Source: Limnochordales bacterium (lineage in GTDB: Bacteria; Bacillota; Limnochordia; Limnochordales; DUMU01). Taken from it: a stretch of 64,000 bases of DNA. The translations under genes and the position numbers were made by a program. Positions within the stretch are counted from its first letter, which is position 1; each line of letters begins with the position of its first letter. The notes under the pieces were generated by a model, which was not told the origin of the DNA, searched no databases, and worked only from the letters and a program-made list of their open reading frames with translations. The DNA lies in NCBI GenBank assembly GCA_014896315.1, contig JADBKP010000007.1:112961-176960 (forward strand), read 5' to 3'. Shown here in pieces: positions 35,667 to 45,209 of this stretch.

Positions 35667-36419
35667 TCACTTCTGCTTGAGAGTAAGAGCAAAGAGGCGC
35701 AGGCGATCATTGGCAGGCAGGGTGATCTCGACCAACTCTTTGTCGGCAAACTCCTCGGGCAATCGGATGATGGCCACCCAGATCTTTGCCGACGGTGTCT
35801 GGTCCCCATAAGGACCATGACGATGAGGAACGGTGAGGTTGCCAAACTGCCCCGTTCCGCCCGCAGGTCCAAAATCCCGTACGTTAAACTTACCGCTCCA
35901 CTGGCTGCCGTCACGGAAGCGGAAGGTCACCTCGCCCGTGTGCAACCCGGAAATAGCCGTGATCAGCAATTGAAGCTCACTGTATTGCCCGGCGGGAACG
36001 GCAAAGGATTGTCCGGTCAGGATCAGCGCGTTATTGGTACCGTCTTCCTTAGGAGGAAAGAGAAAGCTAGCGCTGCGGATACTGACCACGGTGAGCGAAT
36101 CGGGCAGGAATTCGGCGGGCAGGGTAGTCCAGGCAAAGTTGATGTCTCCGTCTAGCGGGTCGTGATCCCAGGATATGGCATCATTGTTGAAGAAAGGACG
36201 CAGATCCAGGTAGACGAAGGGGTCGGACTGCTGGGCTACCGGAAGCATAGGCGTTGCCGTGCTCTCCGCCGCCTCGTCCACAACTTCCTGGGCGTCTGCC
36301 CCCGCAGCCTGAGCCCCGAGCCGGTCCGCTCCCTGGGCGCTTAAGAGAGCGAGTAATACAGCCACCAGCAACAGGGTGGGTGCTCTTGGCTGGAGCAACG
36401 TACGACGCCAAGGCATCAT
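35667..36419 (-). CDS. Secreted protein of unknown function in the alpha-glucan cluster
   Basis: The 250-residue protein has a signal peptide (MPWRRTLLQPRAPTLLLVAVLLALLSAQG) and a single predicted beta-rich domain (DPFVYLDLRPFFNNDAISWDHD, SLTVVSIRSASFLFPP, RLRLFALTLKQK at the end). This looks like a carbohydrate-binding type sandwich, but no family can be named. The ATG at 36419 has AAAGGAGG six bases upstream. It lies 21 bases before the binding-protein gene, so an operon is likely. A role at the cell surface in glucan binding is inference. Confidence 0.7.
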   Translation of the reverse strand: MMPWRRTLLQPRAPTLLLVAVLLALLSAQGADRLGAQAAGADAQEVVDEAAESTATPMLPVAQQSDPFVYLDLRPFFNNDAISWDHDPLDGDINFAWTTLPAEFLPDSLTVVSIRSASFLFPPKEDGTNNALILTGQSFAVPAGQYSELQLLITAISGLHTGEVTFRFRDGSQWSGKFNVRDFGPAGGTGQFGNLTVPHRHGPYGDQTPSAKIWVAIIRLPEEFADKELVEITLPANDRLRLFALTLKQK

Positions 36420-36523
36420 GCATCTCCTCCTTTCCTGACGACCGGAGACAGGACAAGGGCAGCCGGGCGGGAACTGCCGGCTGACTCCCACCCGCCCGAG
36501 CTGTCCCTGCCACGGACCGGATT

Positions 36524-37342
36524 TCAGGAGTACAGCATCGGCACCACTGCGTACAGGCCGTTATCAATGTCGTAAGCCTTCAGAATCTCCGCCTGCGTCC
36601 GGGCAGAGTTGGCAGGAACGAACATGTCGATCACGTTCGGGTGCAGGCCGCTCTCGTCGCTGCCACCAAACTTCCACTCGGTGTTGCTCTTGAGAACACG
36701 GCGCACCTTAACGCCGTCCATGTCAGAAGTGCTGCCCTCCTGCCCCAGCAAGAGAACCTGATAGCCCCAGCCGGGCTGCGGCTCACCCAGGAACGACTTG
36801 GGTACGGGCACAATGACCGTATCGCCTTCGACCCGGGCAGAATGGCTGATGAGCACAGCAGCAAGCATGTCTTCGAACATGTTGCTCTCGGCCGCCCGCT
36901 CAGCCTCGTCGCCCCAACCGCCTTCGACAATGATCGCCCTATCCCAGGCCTCGGCCTCAGCAAAACTCACATTTGCCCCGGGAATGGCGTCCACAAAACC
37001 CGACCCCTCCTGGTGGTCGGTATCCACATAGATCTGGAACATCTGCACGCTGAAACCATTAGGGCCTCCCCAGGGGTTGCTGATGGTCTGGTTCACTTTT
37101 ATCCGGAACTCAACATTCTCTCCTGCATCGATTACCTGCAGCTCCAACAGATCGAAAGCTCCCGGGGTAAAGACCGGATTAGTGGGATATACATACGTTC
37201 CCGGACCGTTGTCGTCTCCGGCGGGGTCGACTGCTGTAAAGATAATTGATGGTGCAGCGTTCACCGGGACTACAGATGCCCAGAGCAAGCCGCCACAAAG
37301 CACCAAAGCGAAAGCCACCCGCTTTACCAGCAACGATCTCAT
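36524..37342 (-). CDS. Secreted glucodextranase-type C-terminal (DOMON-like) domain protein
   Basis: After a signal peptide (VKRVAFALVLCGGLLWASVV) nearly the whole 272-residue chain is one domain. It begins FTAVDPAGDDNGPGTYVYPT and continues TPGAFDLLELQVID, NPWGGPNGFSVQMFQIYVD and WGYQVLLLGQEG. This is the pattern of the glucodextranase C-terminal domain, usually attached to alpha-glucan hydrolases and thought to bind carbohydrate or anchor at the surface. Here it is free-standing. The ATG at 37342 follows GGGAGG. The neighbouring GH66 and sugar-binding genes support an alpha-glucan role. Confidence 0.8.
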   Translation of the reverse strand: MRSLLVKRVAFALVLCGGLLWASVVPVNAAPSIIFTAVDPAGDDNGPGTYVYPTNPVFTPGAFDLLELQVIDAGENVEFRIKVNQTISNPWGGPNGFSVQMFQIYVDTDHQEGSGFVDAIPGANVSFAEAEAWDRAIIVEGGWGDEAERAAESNMFEDMLAAVLISHSARVEGDTVIVPVPKSFLGEPQPGWGYQVLLLGQEGSTSDMDGVKVRRVLKSNTEWKFGGSDESGLHPNVIDMFVPANSARTQAEILKAYDIDNGLYAVVPMLYS

Positions 37343-37451
37343 TCTCTTTCCTCCCTTCGCTTTTGCCGAACACAACTCCAATCACCTCTAGGAGATCTCG
37401 CCAACAGCTACACCAAAAGCCACAGCCCAAGATGCGCGGCAATCCCCCCCT

Positions 37452-38645
37452 TCAGCGGGTGACGGCAACTTTGAGCGGGGCATGGAAGAAGCGCTGCAGA
37501 GCCAGGACCGTCGCACCGATCAGCCACACCTCATCACCGAGCCTGGCGGCCTCCACGCGGACACGTCCGGACAGCGGTGAGAAGACGTAGCGCTGGAGAG
37601 CGGCCCTGATCGGCTGCAACAGCATCTCCCCGGCCTGTGATACCGCTTCCCCGCCCACGACGATGAAATCACAACTTAGCACGTTGACCAGGTTGGCCAG
37701 ACCGAGACCCACCCACTCACCTGCTTCGGCCAGGGCCTGGCGAGCGGCCGCATCACCTGCCTGCGCTGCCAGTATTACCTCCGGGCGCCCGCCCGGATAC
37801 GCCTCCCAGTCACCCTTGAGCTGCCGGGCCCGTTGCACCACGGCGGCATCCGCTGCCAATGCCTCAAGACATCCGAAGCGGCCGCAGTTGCAGAGGGGCC
37901 CATCCCGCTGGATGATCATGTGCCCGACCTCACCTGCTCCGCACAGCGCCCCCCGGAAGATCTGGCCATCGAGGATCAGACCCGCCCCGATCCCTACCCC
38001 GACCGTCACCCCGAGCAACGAAGAGGCTCCCCTGCCCGCGCCGTACCAGTACTCCCCCAGTGCGAAGCAATTGGCATCGTTCTCCGGATAGACAGGCAGA
38101 CCAAGCCGCGTCTCCAGCAACCGCTTGATTGGTACATTCTGCCAACGCAGGAAGTAGGACGAGATCGAGGCCCCCGTGGTCGGATCGACAATTCCCGGCA
38201 ATCCTACTCCAACCCCTAAAAGCCGGGCGGGAGAGAGCGTGAAGCCGGCCCGATGAATGACGTCCCGGACGCACGCTTCCACCGCCTCTACGATCGCCGG
38301 AGGTTCTGAGGGGAGATCGACCGATGTCATCTCTAGGATCTGCCCCTGCAGGGAGGTAAGGGCGGCAGTGATCCTTGCCGGTGCAATCTTGACCCCCACA
38401 GCCAGGCGCGCGGTCGGGTTGAGGCGCAGGAGAGTGGGCCGACGCCCGCCCCGGGAGTCACCGCTGCCGGTCTCCAGAATGAGACCGGCGCGCAGCAACA
38501 TCTGGGTGATGCTGGTCACTGTCGCCTTGCTGAGACCGGTCAACCGGGCAATATCGACCCGGGAGATCGGTTCGTGCTCCCGAATGGTGGTGATGACTGC
38601 GGTAACATTGAGCTCTTTTATCAGTTGCCGATCACCCGTCCGCAT
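37452..38645 (-). CDS. ROK-family transcriptional repressor
   Basis: The 397-residue regulator has an N-terminal winged helix (INVTAVITTIREHEP-like start, then ISRVDIARLTGLSKATVTSITQMLLRAGLI) and a C-terminal ROK sugar-kinase-like domain. The latter contains GVGVGLPGIVD, ENDANCFALGE and the zinc motif CNCGRFGCLE with the upstream GEVGH His. XylR/NagC-type members release DNA on binding a sugar or sugar phosphate. It precedes the glucan-use genes on the same strand and probably controls them. GGAGGAGG precedes the ATG at 38645. A palindrome at 38721-38746 is a likely operator. Confidence 0.9.
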   Translation of the reverse strand: MRTGDRQLIKELNVTAVITTIREHEPISRVDIARLTGLSKATVTSITQMLLRAGLILETGSGDSRGGRRPTLLRLNPTARLAVGVKIAPARITAALTSLQGQILEMTSVDLPSEPPAIVEAVEACVRDVIHRAGFTLSPARLLGVGVGLPGIVDPTTGASISSYFLRWQNVPIKRLLETRLGLPVYPENDANCFALGEYWYGAGRGASSLLGVTVGVGIGAGLILDGQIFRGALCGAGEVGHMIIQRDGPLCNCGRFGCLEALAADAAVVQRARQLKGDWEAYPGGRPEVILAAQAGDAAARQALAEAGEWVGLGLANLVNVLSCDFIVVGGEAVSQAGEMLLQPIRAALQRYVFSPLSGRVRVEAARLGDEVWLIGATVLALQRFFHAPLKVAVTR

Positions 38646-38720
38646 CTCCGGCCTCCTCCAGACCATCACCAAAGGCGCGAACCCGCTTCGACACCTGCAA
38701 CAGAGCGGTAAGGGATGTAT

Positions 38721-38746
38721 GTTCGATCATAAATCGAACTAAGTTC
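38721..38746 (-). promoter_or_regulatory. Candidate operator of the ROK repressor
   Basis: GTTCGAT (38721-38727) and ATCGAAC (38733-38739) form a perfect 7-bp palindrome with a 5-base AT-rich spacer. The second arm also belongs to an overlapping palindrome GAACT-A-AGTTC (38736-38746). It lies about 75 bases before the ROK start in an unusually AT-rich patch, as expected for an autoregulatory operator/promoter. No clean -35/-10 pair could be fixed. Confidence 0.5.
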
Positions 38747-38849
38747 AACAATTATGGATTCTATCCAGCCGACGGAAATCCTGCCGACAACCGGATATGG
38801 CGGCAATTATCTGGAGTGACGGTTGTCACCTGCTACAACCGCGCTTGGC

Positions 38850-40442
38850 TTAGCGGGGATTCGTACCGGTAAGGAAGGCGGTAGCCGATATGACGTCACC
38901 CAACCCGACGGTGAATAACGGTCGGGACACGACCCGGGTCGGCACGAAGACCCCCTGCCAGGATTGGAAAGAAAAGATCCCGGACATCGCCGCGCCGTCC
39001 GAGCGCACCATGCCGGCCGCAGCCAGCCGTTCCAGCTGTTCGACACCCCGCAGGCCCACCGGGGATAGAGGCACCTCGAGAGCTGCCTGCGCCTGTCCGG
39101 GGTCGGTCAGATCACCCTGGACCGCCCGCACCGCCGCCAGAGCGGCCGCAAAGAGCAGACCGGAGCGGGTCAGCTTGCCTGCCTGCCACTCGTCACCGAC
39201 CTGCCCCTCTTGGTCGGGGCGGACAAGACAGAGGTAATAGCCAAGGTTGTGAAGGTGTATCCTCCTGAGCCGGCCCGCTTCTGCTACCCGCACCAGTGCC
39301 GGCAGAAGGATCTCCAGGGGCGGCGTCGCCACCTCACCCGCGGCTGCAGCCCGCCCGGCCGCCGCGTCCGCAGCTTCCAGCCCGGCGGCCAGTTGTTCCT
39401 CCCCCAGGTCGCGCAGAATGGCGATCAGCTCTACCTCGTTGAGGCCCAGACTGTCCACCCGGGGAAGGATTTCCTCGACCACACCCCGGCGGATCAGCGG
39501 GCTCGCAATGGAAGCAAACTCGTAATGAAGCAGCAGATGGGGATAGCGGCCCCGCACCTTTTCCAGAACCGCCCCAACTCCCTGCAGACATTCCCTATAG
39601 GTGCTGCCATCGGGGTAGGTCTCGGAGAGTATGTGAAAGCCGGAGACGATAAAGTGAGTAAAGCCACTGCCCACCTGAAGCAGGCTGTCAACAAAGTCGG
39701 GGTTTACCCGCAACTGGTTGTTCTCAGGATTCCAGGCGGCGATGAACCGGTTTGCTCTCGGGGTGCGGCCCTCCTCCCAACGGAGCAGACCACCGTCGAG
39801 CCGGGGATACGTGAAGCGCTGCTCTCGTTCGAACTCAAAGACCCAATGTAGAGCCCTGATCTTGCTTCCGGATTGGCGCGCCGCCGCGACCCGGGGCGGG
39901 ATAAGCTCGCCCGATGCCAGCACAAAAAGATTGGGTCGGTCAACAAAAAGCTCAGCAAGCTGCACCGACAGCGGATGGGCGTAGACCACAACTCGCGGAT
40001 AGCCCAGTGGAGCGAGGGCATTGGCCATATTCCCGGAGGTACCGCCCATCCGCAGCCGGTCATAGCCGACGTGCTGCAGGGCCCACCGGAAGGTCTCTTC
40101 ACTGCGGATCATCAGCTGCCGGGCCTTGCCCCGGGCCATGCAGTCGAGTAAAGCAGCCAGAAGTTCAGCCGGTGAACGGATTTCTCGCAGCGCCGCCACC
40201 CGGGGCGTGCCGGAAGCATCTGCAGCCAGAAGCTCTGCTACCTGCTCCGCCAACCCCGGGAGGCTTCCGAGCCACTCCTTGAGCGACCCGGCTTCCACCT
40301 TCTTCAAGCCGTCGATGGTCGAATGAAAGCCCAGCACCACACCGGGAAGCTCCCGAACCCTCCGCACGCCCTCGGCGATCGCTTCCCGGTACCACCGGTC
40401 CCAAGCCGCCGCCGGACCACCGTACTCAGACAACATCTCCAC
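38850..40442 (-). CDS. ADP-dependent sugar kinase (ADPGK/ADP-PFK family)
   Basis: The 530-residue protein matches the ADP-dependent glucokinase/phosphofructokinase family: LGFHSTIDGLKKV, LRMGGTSGNMANALAPLGYPRVVVYAHPLS, HFIVSGFHILSETYPDGSTYRE, VDSLGLNEVELIAIL and the catalytic GLGD (about 513-516, ending ...GDVISATAF). These enzymes phosphorylate glucose or fructose 6-phosphate using ADP. They are best known from archaea and animals. The start is GTG at 40442; an ATG two codons later is equally possible. It follows the YhaN-like gene by 24 bases at the end of the pyr transcript. Which sugar it uses cannot be told. Confidence 0.85.
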   Translation of the reverse strand: MEMLSEYGGPAAAWDRWYREAIAEGVRRVRELPGVVLGFHSTIDGLKKVEAGSLKEWLGSLPGLAEQVAELLAADASGTPRVAALREIRSPAELLAALLDCMARGKARQLMIRSEETFRWALQHVGYDRLRMGGTSGNMANALAPLGYPRVVVYAHPLSVQLAELFVDRPNLFVLASGELIPPRVAAARQSGSKIRALHWVFEFEREQRFTYPRLDGGLLRWEEGRTPRANRFIAAWNPENNQLRVNPDFVDSLLQVGSGFTHFIVSGFHILSETYPDGSTYRECLQGVGAVLEKVRGRYPHLLLHYEFASIASPLIRRGVVEEILPRVDSLGLNEVELIAILRDLGEEQLAAGLEAADAAAGRAAAAGEVATPPLEILLPALVRVAEAGRLRRIHLHNLGYYLCLVRPDQEGQVGDEWQAGKLTRSGLLFAAALAAVRAVQGDLTDPGQAQAALEVPLSPVGLRGVEQLERLAAAGMVRSDGAAMSGIFSFQSWQGVFVPTRVVSRPLFTVGLGDVISATAFLTGTNPR

Positions 40443-40466
40443 TGACCCTCCCAGAAACTGCTTGGG

Positions 40467-43400
40467 TCAGCTATTGGCTGCCGCCCGGACGATCTCCTGC
40501 TCACTCGCCTCAGTCAGACTGCCCGTTTCCGCCAGCATCAAGATCTGGAAAGGTGCACCGGCAGCCTGCGCCGCCCGGCAGGCGGTCAAAATCACGTGCG
40601 GATGGCAGGTAAAAAGCAAGATCTGCAGCTCATGTGCCAGTTCTGCCACACCAAGCAGAGCCCCGCCAAGACGCCGCGGGTCGAAGTTGACCAAGACGTC
40701 GTCGAGCAGCAGCGGGAGCGCAGCCACCCGCCGGGCGTAATCCTCGGCCAGCGCGAGCCGGATGGAAAGGTACAGTTGTTCGGCGGTCCCCCGGCTCAGT
40801 TGCCCGGGTGAGAGGTATTCTCCATCCTGCCTCTCAACCAGAAGTTCCAACCTCTGGCGGTCCCGGCCGGCCGCCGCGGCGCTCAAGGGAACCATCACCC
40901 GCCGGTACTTGCCCCCGGTCATCCTGGCAAAATAGAAACCGGCCCGCCGCAGCACTTCCGGCTGCCGCTCCTGCTCGCAGCGCCGGCGGACTTCGGCCAG
41001 CATCCCCCGGGCAAGGCAGAGCACCGCCGCTCGTTCCACCGCTTCTCGCAAGGCCAGACGCAACTCCGCCTCACGCTGCTGCACCGCTGCCCGAGCCTCA
41101 GCCCCTGCCATACTCGCCAGTTGCTGGCGTACTGCGGCCAGCTCCTCGCTGCACTTCTCCTTCTGCTCCCGTATCGCCCGCCGCTCCGCCGCCACCTCTT
41201 CCGCCCGCAACCTCAGGTCCGCCAGGGATGCTCCTGCCAGTTCCGCCTCTACTCGTGCGAACACATTTTCGCTGTCCGTCTCTGAAAGACCGAAGAGGAC
41301 TCCCAGCGAAGTAGCGGCACTCCTTGCTGCCGCCTCTGCCTCCCGGAACCGGCGCACCTGCTCGGCTCGCTGCCGGAAAACCTCGGGATCATCGGTTCCT
41401 CCCATAGCCAGCAGGTTGAGAAGATCGGCTCTCGCTCGCGCCAGCCGCTCCGCGGCGGCCCTCTCGGCTTCCCTGGCCTGTTCCAGCAGCTCCTGACAGC
41501 GTCGCCGTTCCGCCCGTGCCTCACGGGCCGCCGCCACTCTGGTAAGCCACTTCGGCAAGGCCGCCCAGCAGGCTTCTTCTACCCGGGGATCCCACCCGCC
41601 GGCCGGGTTGCCCGCCCGAACGGGGAGGTCGGCCTCGCCGGGAAAACCGGACTCGCCCACGGCAGCGCAGAAGAGATCGACGTAGCGTCGCAATTCCTCC
41701 TCAAGACGCTCCCGGCGCTGCCACAACCTCTCGCGCTCGGTACCGATCTGCCGGATCTGCTGAACCCTCTGAATCAGTTGCAAGGCGGTGCTGGGCCCGA
41801 TGCCGGGCTCCACGCCTACCCGGCCGGCCACCTGCGCCCAGCGGGAGGCTAGCTGCGCCAGCTCCGCCTCGGCCGCCGCCAGCGCCTTGCGTGCCTCCTG
41901 GAGCTGGCGTTCCCGATCCTCATGGAGTGCCAGATCTCGCTCAAGCCTGCGCAGCTCCCCGGCTACTTTCTCCTCCCACAGCTGCATCCAGGCACCGTTC
42001 GCAGTCAGGTGATCTTCGGGGCGGGGCGGCTGTACCTGCTCCCGGCCAAACAGGCCGGCCAGCTCTTCCGCGACCTCTTCCATCAGGGATCTAAAAGCTG
42101 CTTCCGCCGCGGCCGCCTCCTGGCGCAACCGCTCGCCTTCCGCCTGTTGCTGCTGCGTCACTTCCGCCCAGCGCTGCTCCAGCCCTTCCGGCCTCCCTGG
42201 CTGCTGGTCGGGGCGATCATCACTGCGCCCCAGCAACACGGCGGCCAGCAGCGAGATCAACAGCGCGCCGACGATGGCCGCCGGCCAGGCAAGTCCGGCC
42301 CAGGCAAGCAGTATCATGACGGCCACCGCCATCGCCACCGCCCGGGCCACCCGACCGGCCCCTACCCGCCGCCGGCCGGATTGCCGGGGATCGGTGCTCA
42401 CCAGCACCCTTGCCAGCTCTTCTGCTTTGATCGCTCCCGCCTCCCAGGCGGCCAGCGCGGCACGGCGCTCCGCCCATTCCGCCCGGGCGGCCTGCAAACG
42501 CTTAAGAGCGGCAGCAGCCCGCTGCAAGGCTGCCTGCCGCAGCCGCAGCGCCGCTTGCCCCTCCTCCCCCGCTCCCTCTGCTTCCTCACCCGCCGGCTCG
42601 AGGGAGATGATCCGACGACGCTGCTCGGAGATGAAGCTCTCCACCCGGTCGAACTGCCGGCGCGCCTCCTCTACCTCGGCCTGCACCACGAGGGATGTGT
42701 TTATACTCCGCACCCGCTCCTCGGTCCAGCCAGGCCCCAGCGTCTCAAGCTCGGCACGGATCCGCTCCTCGACACGCCCAAGCTCCGCACCTAGCTGCGC
42801 CCACTCCTCTCTGGCCGCGGACCAGCGGGACCGCTCCTCTTCCAGCTGCCGCCACAGCTCCTCCTTCTCCAGCAACCCGTCGTCACACCGGATCTTCTCT
42901 AGCCTCTCCTCAAGCTCCTGGCAGGCACGGGCGCTTTCGGCAACGGCTTGCTCCGCCTCGCGGACGGCCTTCTCCCTCTCCTCAAGGCGGGCCTCGGCAT
43001 CGGCGGGGAATCCGGGCCAGTCGCCGGCAAGCTCGAGCTCCCTGCGGGCCTGGAGCAGCCGCTCCCAGTGCGGCCATGCCTGCAGGCAACGTTCGAGACG
43101 GGCCTGCTCCTTTATCAGCTCTTCCTCACGCTGCTCCAGCTCCTGCCAGCGTGCTTCCAGCTCCCGCTCCCGGCCGAGCAACTGGTTGTACTCTGCAACG
43201 CTTCCATCCAGTTGCATCCTGCTGCGGATCGCCTCGTTCAAGTCGCTCAGTACCGCGTTAATACGCGCTTTGCTGGACCGGGGCGCTATCAAAGAGGCAA
43301 GTTCCTGGTCGAGTTCCGTTTCTACTTCGGGCAACCGCAGCGCCAGCGCGCCCAATCCCGCCGCCGTGTAGAGCCGGGCTCCCAGGTCGACCGCTTCCAG

Positions 43401-43787
43401 GCTCTTCAGCTCCTCTAGCTCCTTCAGGCCAATAGCAAATATGTTGCTGAACTGGTCTTCCGACACGTTCCCCAGAATCCGGGCAGGATCACCGGCCGGG
43501 AGCAAGCGGACTTCCCCCCGGCGCTGGCGCCCGCTCGCCCGCCTTTCCCACCGCACCAGCCTCCCCTCCCCGACCTCCAGATCAGCCCATCCGGCCGGCG
43601 ATACTCCCCCCGACCCCTCCGAATCCTTTTCGTAACCGAAGAAGAGCTGGCGGAAGAAGCGGAGCAACGTGGACTTCCCGGCCTCGTTCAACCCCCAAAG
43701 AAGCACCATACCCCGACCGTGCAGCCTGGGTGAGGTCAGGCCGGCCAACACCCCGAATCTCTCAACGCCAAAGCGGATTATGCGCAT
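40467..43787 (-). CDS. yhaN: YhaN-like SMC/Rad50-type AAA ATPase with membrane hairpin
   Basis: The 1106-residue protein begins MRIIRFGVERFGVLAGL and has Walker A GLNEAGKSTLLRFFRQLFFGYE (first G at residue 32). Long Glu/Arg/Ala-rich coiled coils follow, with a membrane hairpin in the middle (AVAMAVAVMILLAWAGLAW, then IVGALLISLLAAVLLG). The C-terminal part has the signature LSRGTAEQLYLSIRLALAEDYA and Walker B LPLLLDDVLVNFD. This is the AAA_27/YhaN class, SbcC-like ATPases thought to work with an SbcD-like nuclease in DNA end processing. The partner nuclease is encoded immediately upstream, with stop and start adjacent. Confidence 0.88.
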   Translation of the reverse strand: MRIIRFGVERFGVLAGLTSPRLHGRGMVLLWGLNEAGKSTLLRFFRQLFFGYEKDSEGSGGVSPAGWADLEVGEGRLVRWERRASGRQRRGEVRLLPAGDPARILGNVSEDQFSNIFAIGLKELEELKSLEAVDLGARLYTAAGLGALALRLPEVETELDQELASLIAPRSSKARINAVLSDLNEAIRSRMQLDGSVAEYNQLLGRERELEARWQELEQREEELIKEQARLERCLQAWPHWERLLQARRELELAGDWPGFPADAEARLEEREKAVREAEQAVAESARACQELEERLEKIRCDDGLLEKEELWRQLEEERSRWSAAREEWAQLGAELGRVEERIRAELETLGPGWTEERVRSINTSLVVQAEVEEARRQFDRVESFISEQRRRIISLEPAGEEAEGAGEEGQAALRLRQAALQRAAAALKRLQAARAEWAERRAALAAWEAGAIKAEELARVLVSTDPRQSGRRRVGAGRVARAVAMAVAVMILLAWAGLAWPAAIVGALLISLLAAVLLGRSDDRPDQQPGRPEGLEQRWAEVTQQQQAEGERLRQEAAAAEAAFRSLMEEVAEELAGLFGREQVQPPRPEDHLTANGAWMQLWEEKVAGELRRLERDLALHEDRERQLQEARKALAAAEAELAQLASRWAQVAGRVGVEPGIGPSTALQLIQRVQQIRQIGTERERLWQRRERLEEELRRYVDLFCAAVGESGFPGEADLPVRAGNPAGGWDPRVEEACWAALPKWLTRVAAAREARAERRRCQELLEQAREAERAAAERLARARADLLNLLAMGGTDDPEVFRQRAEQVRRFREAEAAARSAATSLGVLFGLSETDSENVFARVEAELAGASLADLRLRAEEVAAERRAIREQKEKCSEELAAVRQQLASMAGAEARAAVQQREAELRLALREAVERAAVLCLARGMLAEVRRRCEQERQPEVLRRAGFYFARMTGGKYRRVMVPLSAAAAGRDRQRLELLVERQDGEYLSPGQLSRGTAEQLYLSIRLALAEDYARRVAALPLLLDDVLVNFDPRRLGGALLGVAELAHELQILLFTCHPHVILTACRAAQAAGAPFQILMLAETGSLTEASEQEIVRAAANS

Positions 43788-45209
43788 CTACTCTTCATCT
43801 CCTGCCTCGGACAGTAGCTTCTCGACAAGCAGGGATTCTGCCTCTTCCACCCATCGTTGCAGCTCTGCCGGGGGCAGCTCCTCCAGCAAAGAAGCAATTG
43901 CGCTCTTGCTGTGCAGGGGCTTCAGCCATTCGTTCACCAGGGCGCTCATCTCGCCCGCCAAAGTGCCGCCGGCACCACCGGGCTTTCCGGCTGCGGCCAC
44001 CTGCGCCCTCCCGGCCAGCTCTTCCCGCAGCGCCGTCCCGAGCCGTACGAGATCCCCGATGAAACTCTCTTCTGCCAGCAGTTTCTGGCGATCCACCGGC
44101 GGCTGCACCCTAAACTCCAGGGAGGTCGTCCACACCCAGGGCGCGCCTGGCAACTCTGCCCGATCCCGGGCCGTCTGCAACAACTCGCTGCGAGTTGCCT
44201 CCTGCTGCAACCAGCGATAGAGCCGTGAACGGCCGGCTATCTCCACCCGCAGCAGCACGCCTTCCGGGGCATAGCCACCCTTCCACCCGTTCTTCTCCAC
44301 AGCCTCGGGAGTATACTCGGCTGCCACCGCGGCTACTGTCTTCTCCAGCAACCGGGTCAGGTCATCCTCCGCCGTCAGCTCGTCCACCGTAACCCGGGCC
44401 GTATGCCAGACCACCGTCTGCAAGGGGTAGAACTCTACCAGTGGTTCGGCATAGATGCCGGTGTCCGTGACTGTAACCAGGTACGCACCCCGCCAGCCCG
44501 GTTCAGCAAAGGAACGTCCCTGCGCATTACCGGGGTAGGCAACCACCGGTCTGCCGGAATGAAGTACCTTGCGCTCATGCACGTGCCCGAGGGCCCAGTA
44601 ATGGAAACCGGGAATACTTGCAGTCAATTCCCGCAAAGAGACGGGAGCATACGGATCGACAGCGGGTGAACCGTCTACGTTCGCATGCAGCAGCGCGATG
44701 TCGAGGGAGGCCGCCTTTTCCTCCCGTTCAACGCGGGAGTGGAGGTCAAGCAGCCGGCGAGCATAATTATCCCGCACCTCGCGGCTTGGATAGCTGATGC
44801 CAAACACCCGCACCACCGGCCCGGCTCGGGTCTGCCAGCTCACCATCTCCGGCTTGCCCGGAGGGAAGACGTGCAGGTTCGACGGCCACTCGAGGTTGAG
44901 CCGCTGGCGGCCCAGATCGTCATGGTTGCCGTGAACTGCGAAGACCGGAATACCGGCACGGCCCAGTTCCTCAATCATCCGGCGGAAACGGAGCTGGGCG
45001 CGCAGCCCCCGGTCTCCCTGATCGAAGATGTCACCGGCAAGGAGCAGGAGATCGACCTCTTGCTCCCGGCAAAACTGCGCCAGCCGGTCCAGCGTCAACA
45101 AGGTCGCATCGCGCACCTGCCGCGCCCACTGCTCCGGCATCCCGGCGGTGACGCCTTCGAGGGGGCTGTCCAGATGCAGGTCGGCGGCGTGAACAAAGCG
45201 CAGCGTCAC
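43788..45209 (-). CDS. yhaO: YhaO/SbcD-like metallophosphoesterase (DNA nuclease)
   Basis: The 473-residue protein opens TLRFVHAADLHLDSPLEG and contains LLLAGDIFDQGD, VHGNHDDLGR and YWALGHVHERKVLH, the metal-binding motifs of the SbcD/Mre11 family. The C-terminal ~200 residues resemble YhaO rather than SbcD capping domains. It should cut DNA ends together with the YhaN-like ATPase encoded next. The GTG start at 45209 overlaps the cutA stop as GTGA with GGGGAG upstream, so translation is coupled to cutA. A longer start at 45254 is unlikely. Confidence 0.88.
   Translation of the reverse strand: MTLRFVHAADLHLDSPLEGVTAGMPEQWARQVRDATLLTLDRLAQFCREQEVDLLLLAGDIFDQGDRGLRAQLRFRRMIEELGRAGIPVFAVHGNHDDLGRQRLNLEWPSNLHVFPPGKPEMVSWQTRAGPVVRVFGISYPSREVRDNYARRLLDLHSRVEREEKAASLDIALLHANVDGSPAVDPYAPVSLRELTASIPGFHYWALGHVHERKVLHSGRPVVAYPGNAQGRSFAEPGWRGAYLVTVTDTGIYAEPLVEFYPLQTVVWHTARVTVDELTAEDDLTRLLEKTVAAVAAEYTPEAVEKNGWKGGYAPEGVLLRVEIAGRSRLYRWLQQEATRSELLQTARDRAELPGAPWVWTTSLEFRVQPPVDRQKLLAEESFIGDLVRLGTALREELAGRAQVAAAGKPGGAGGTLAGEMSALVNEWLKPLHSKSAIASLLEELPPAELQRWVEEAESLLVEKLLSEAGDEE

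Noticed and set aside
38820..38841. Small hairpin CGGTTGT/ACAACCG after the ADP-dependent kinase gene
   Set aside because: Only seven pairs and no T-tract; could be chance.
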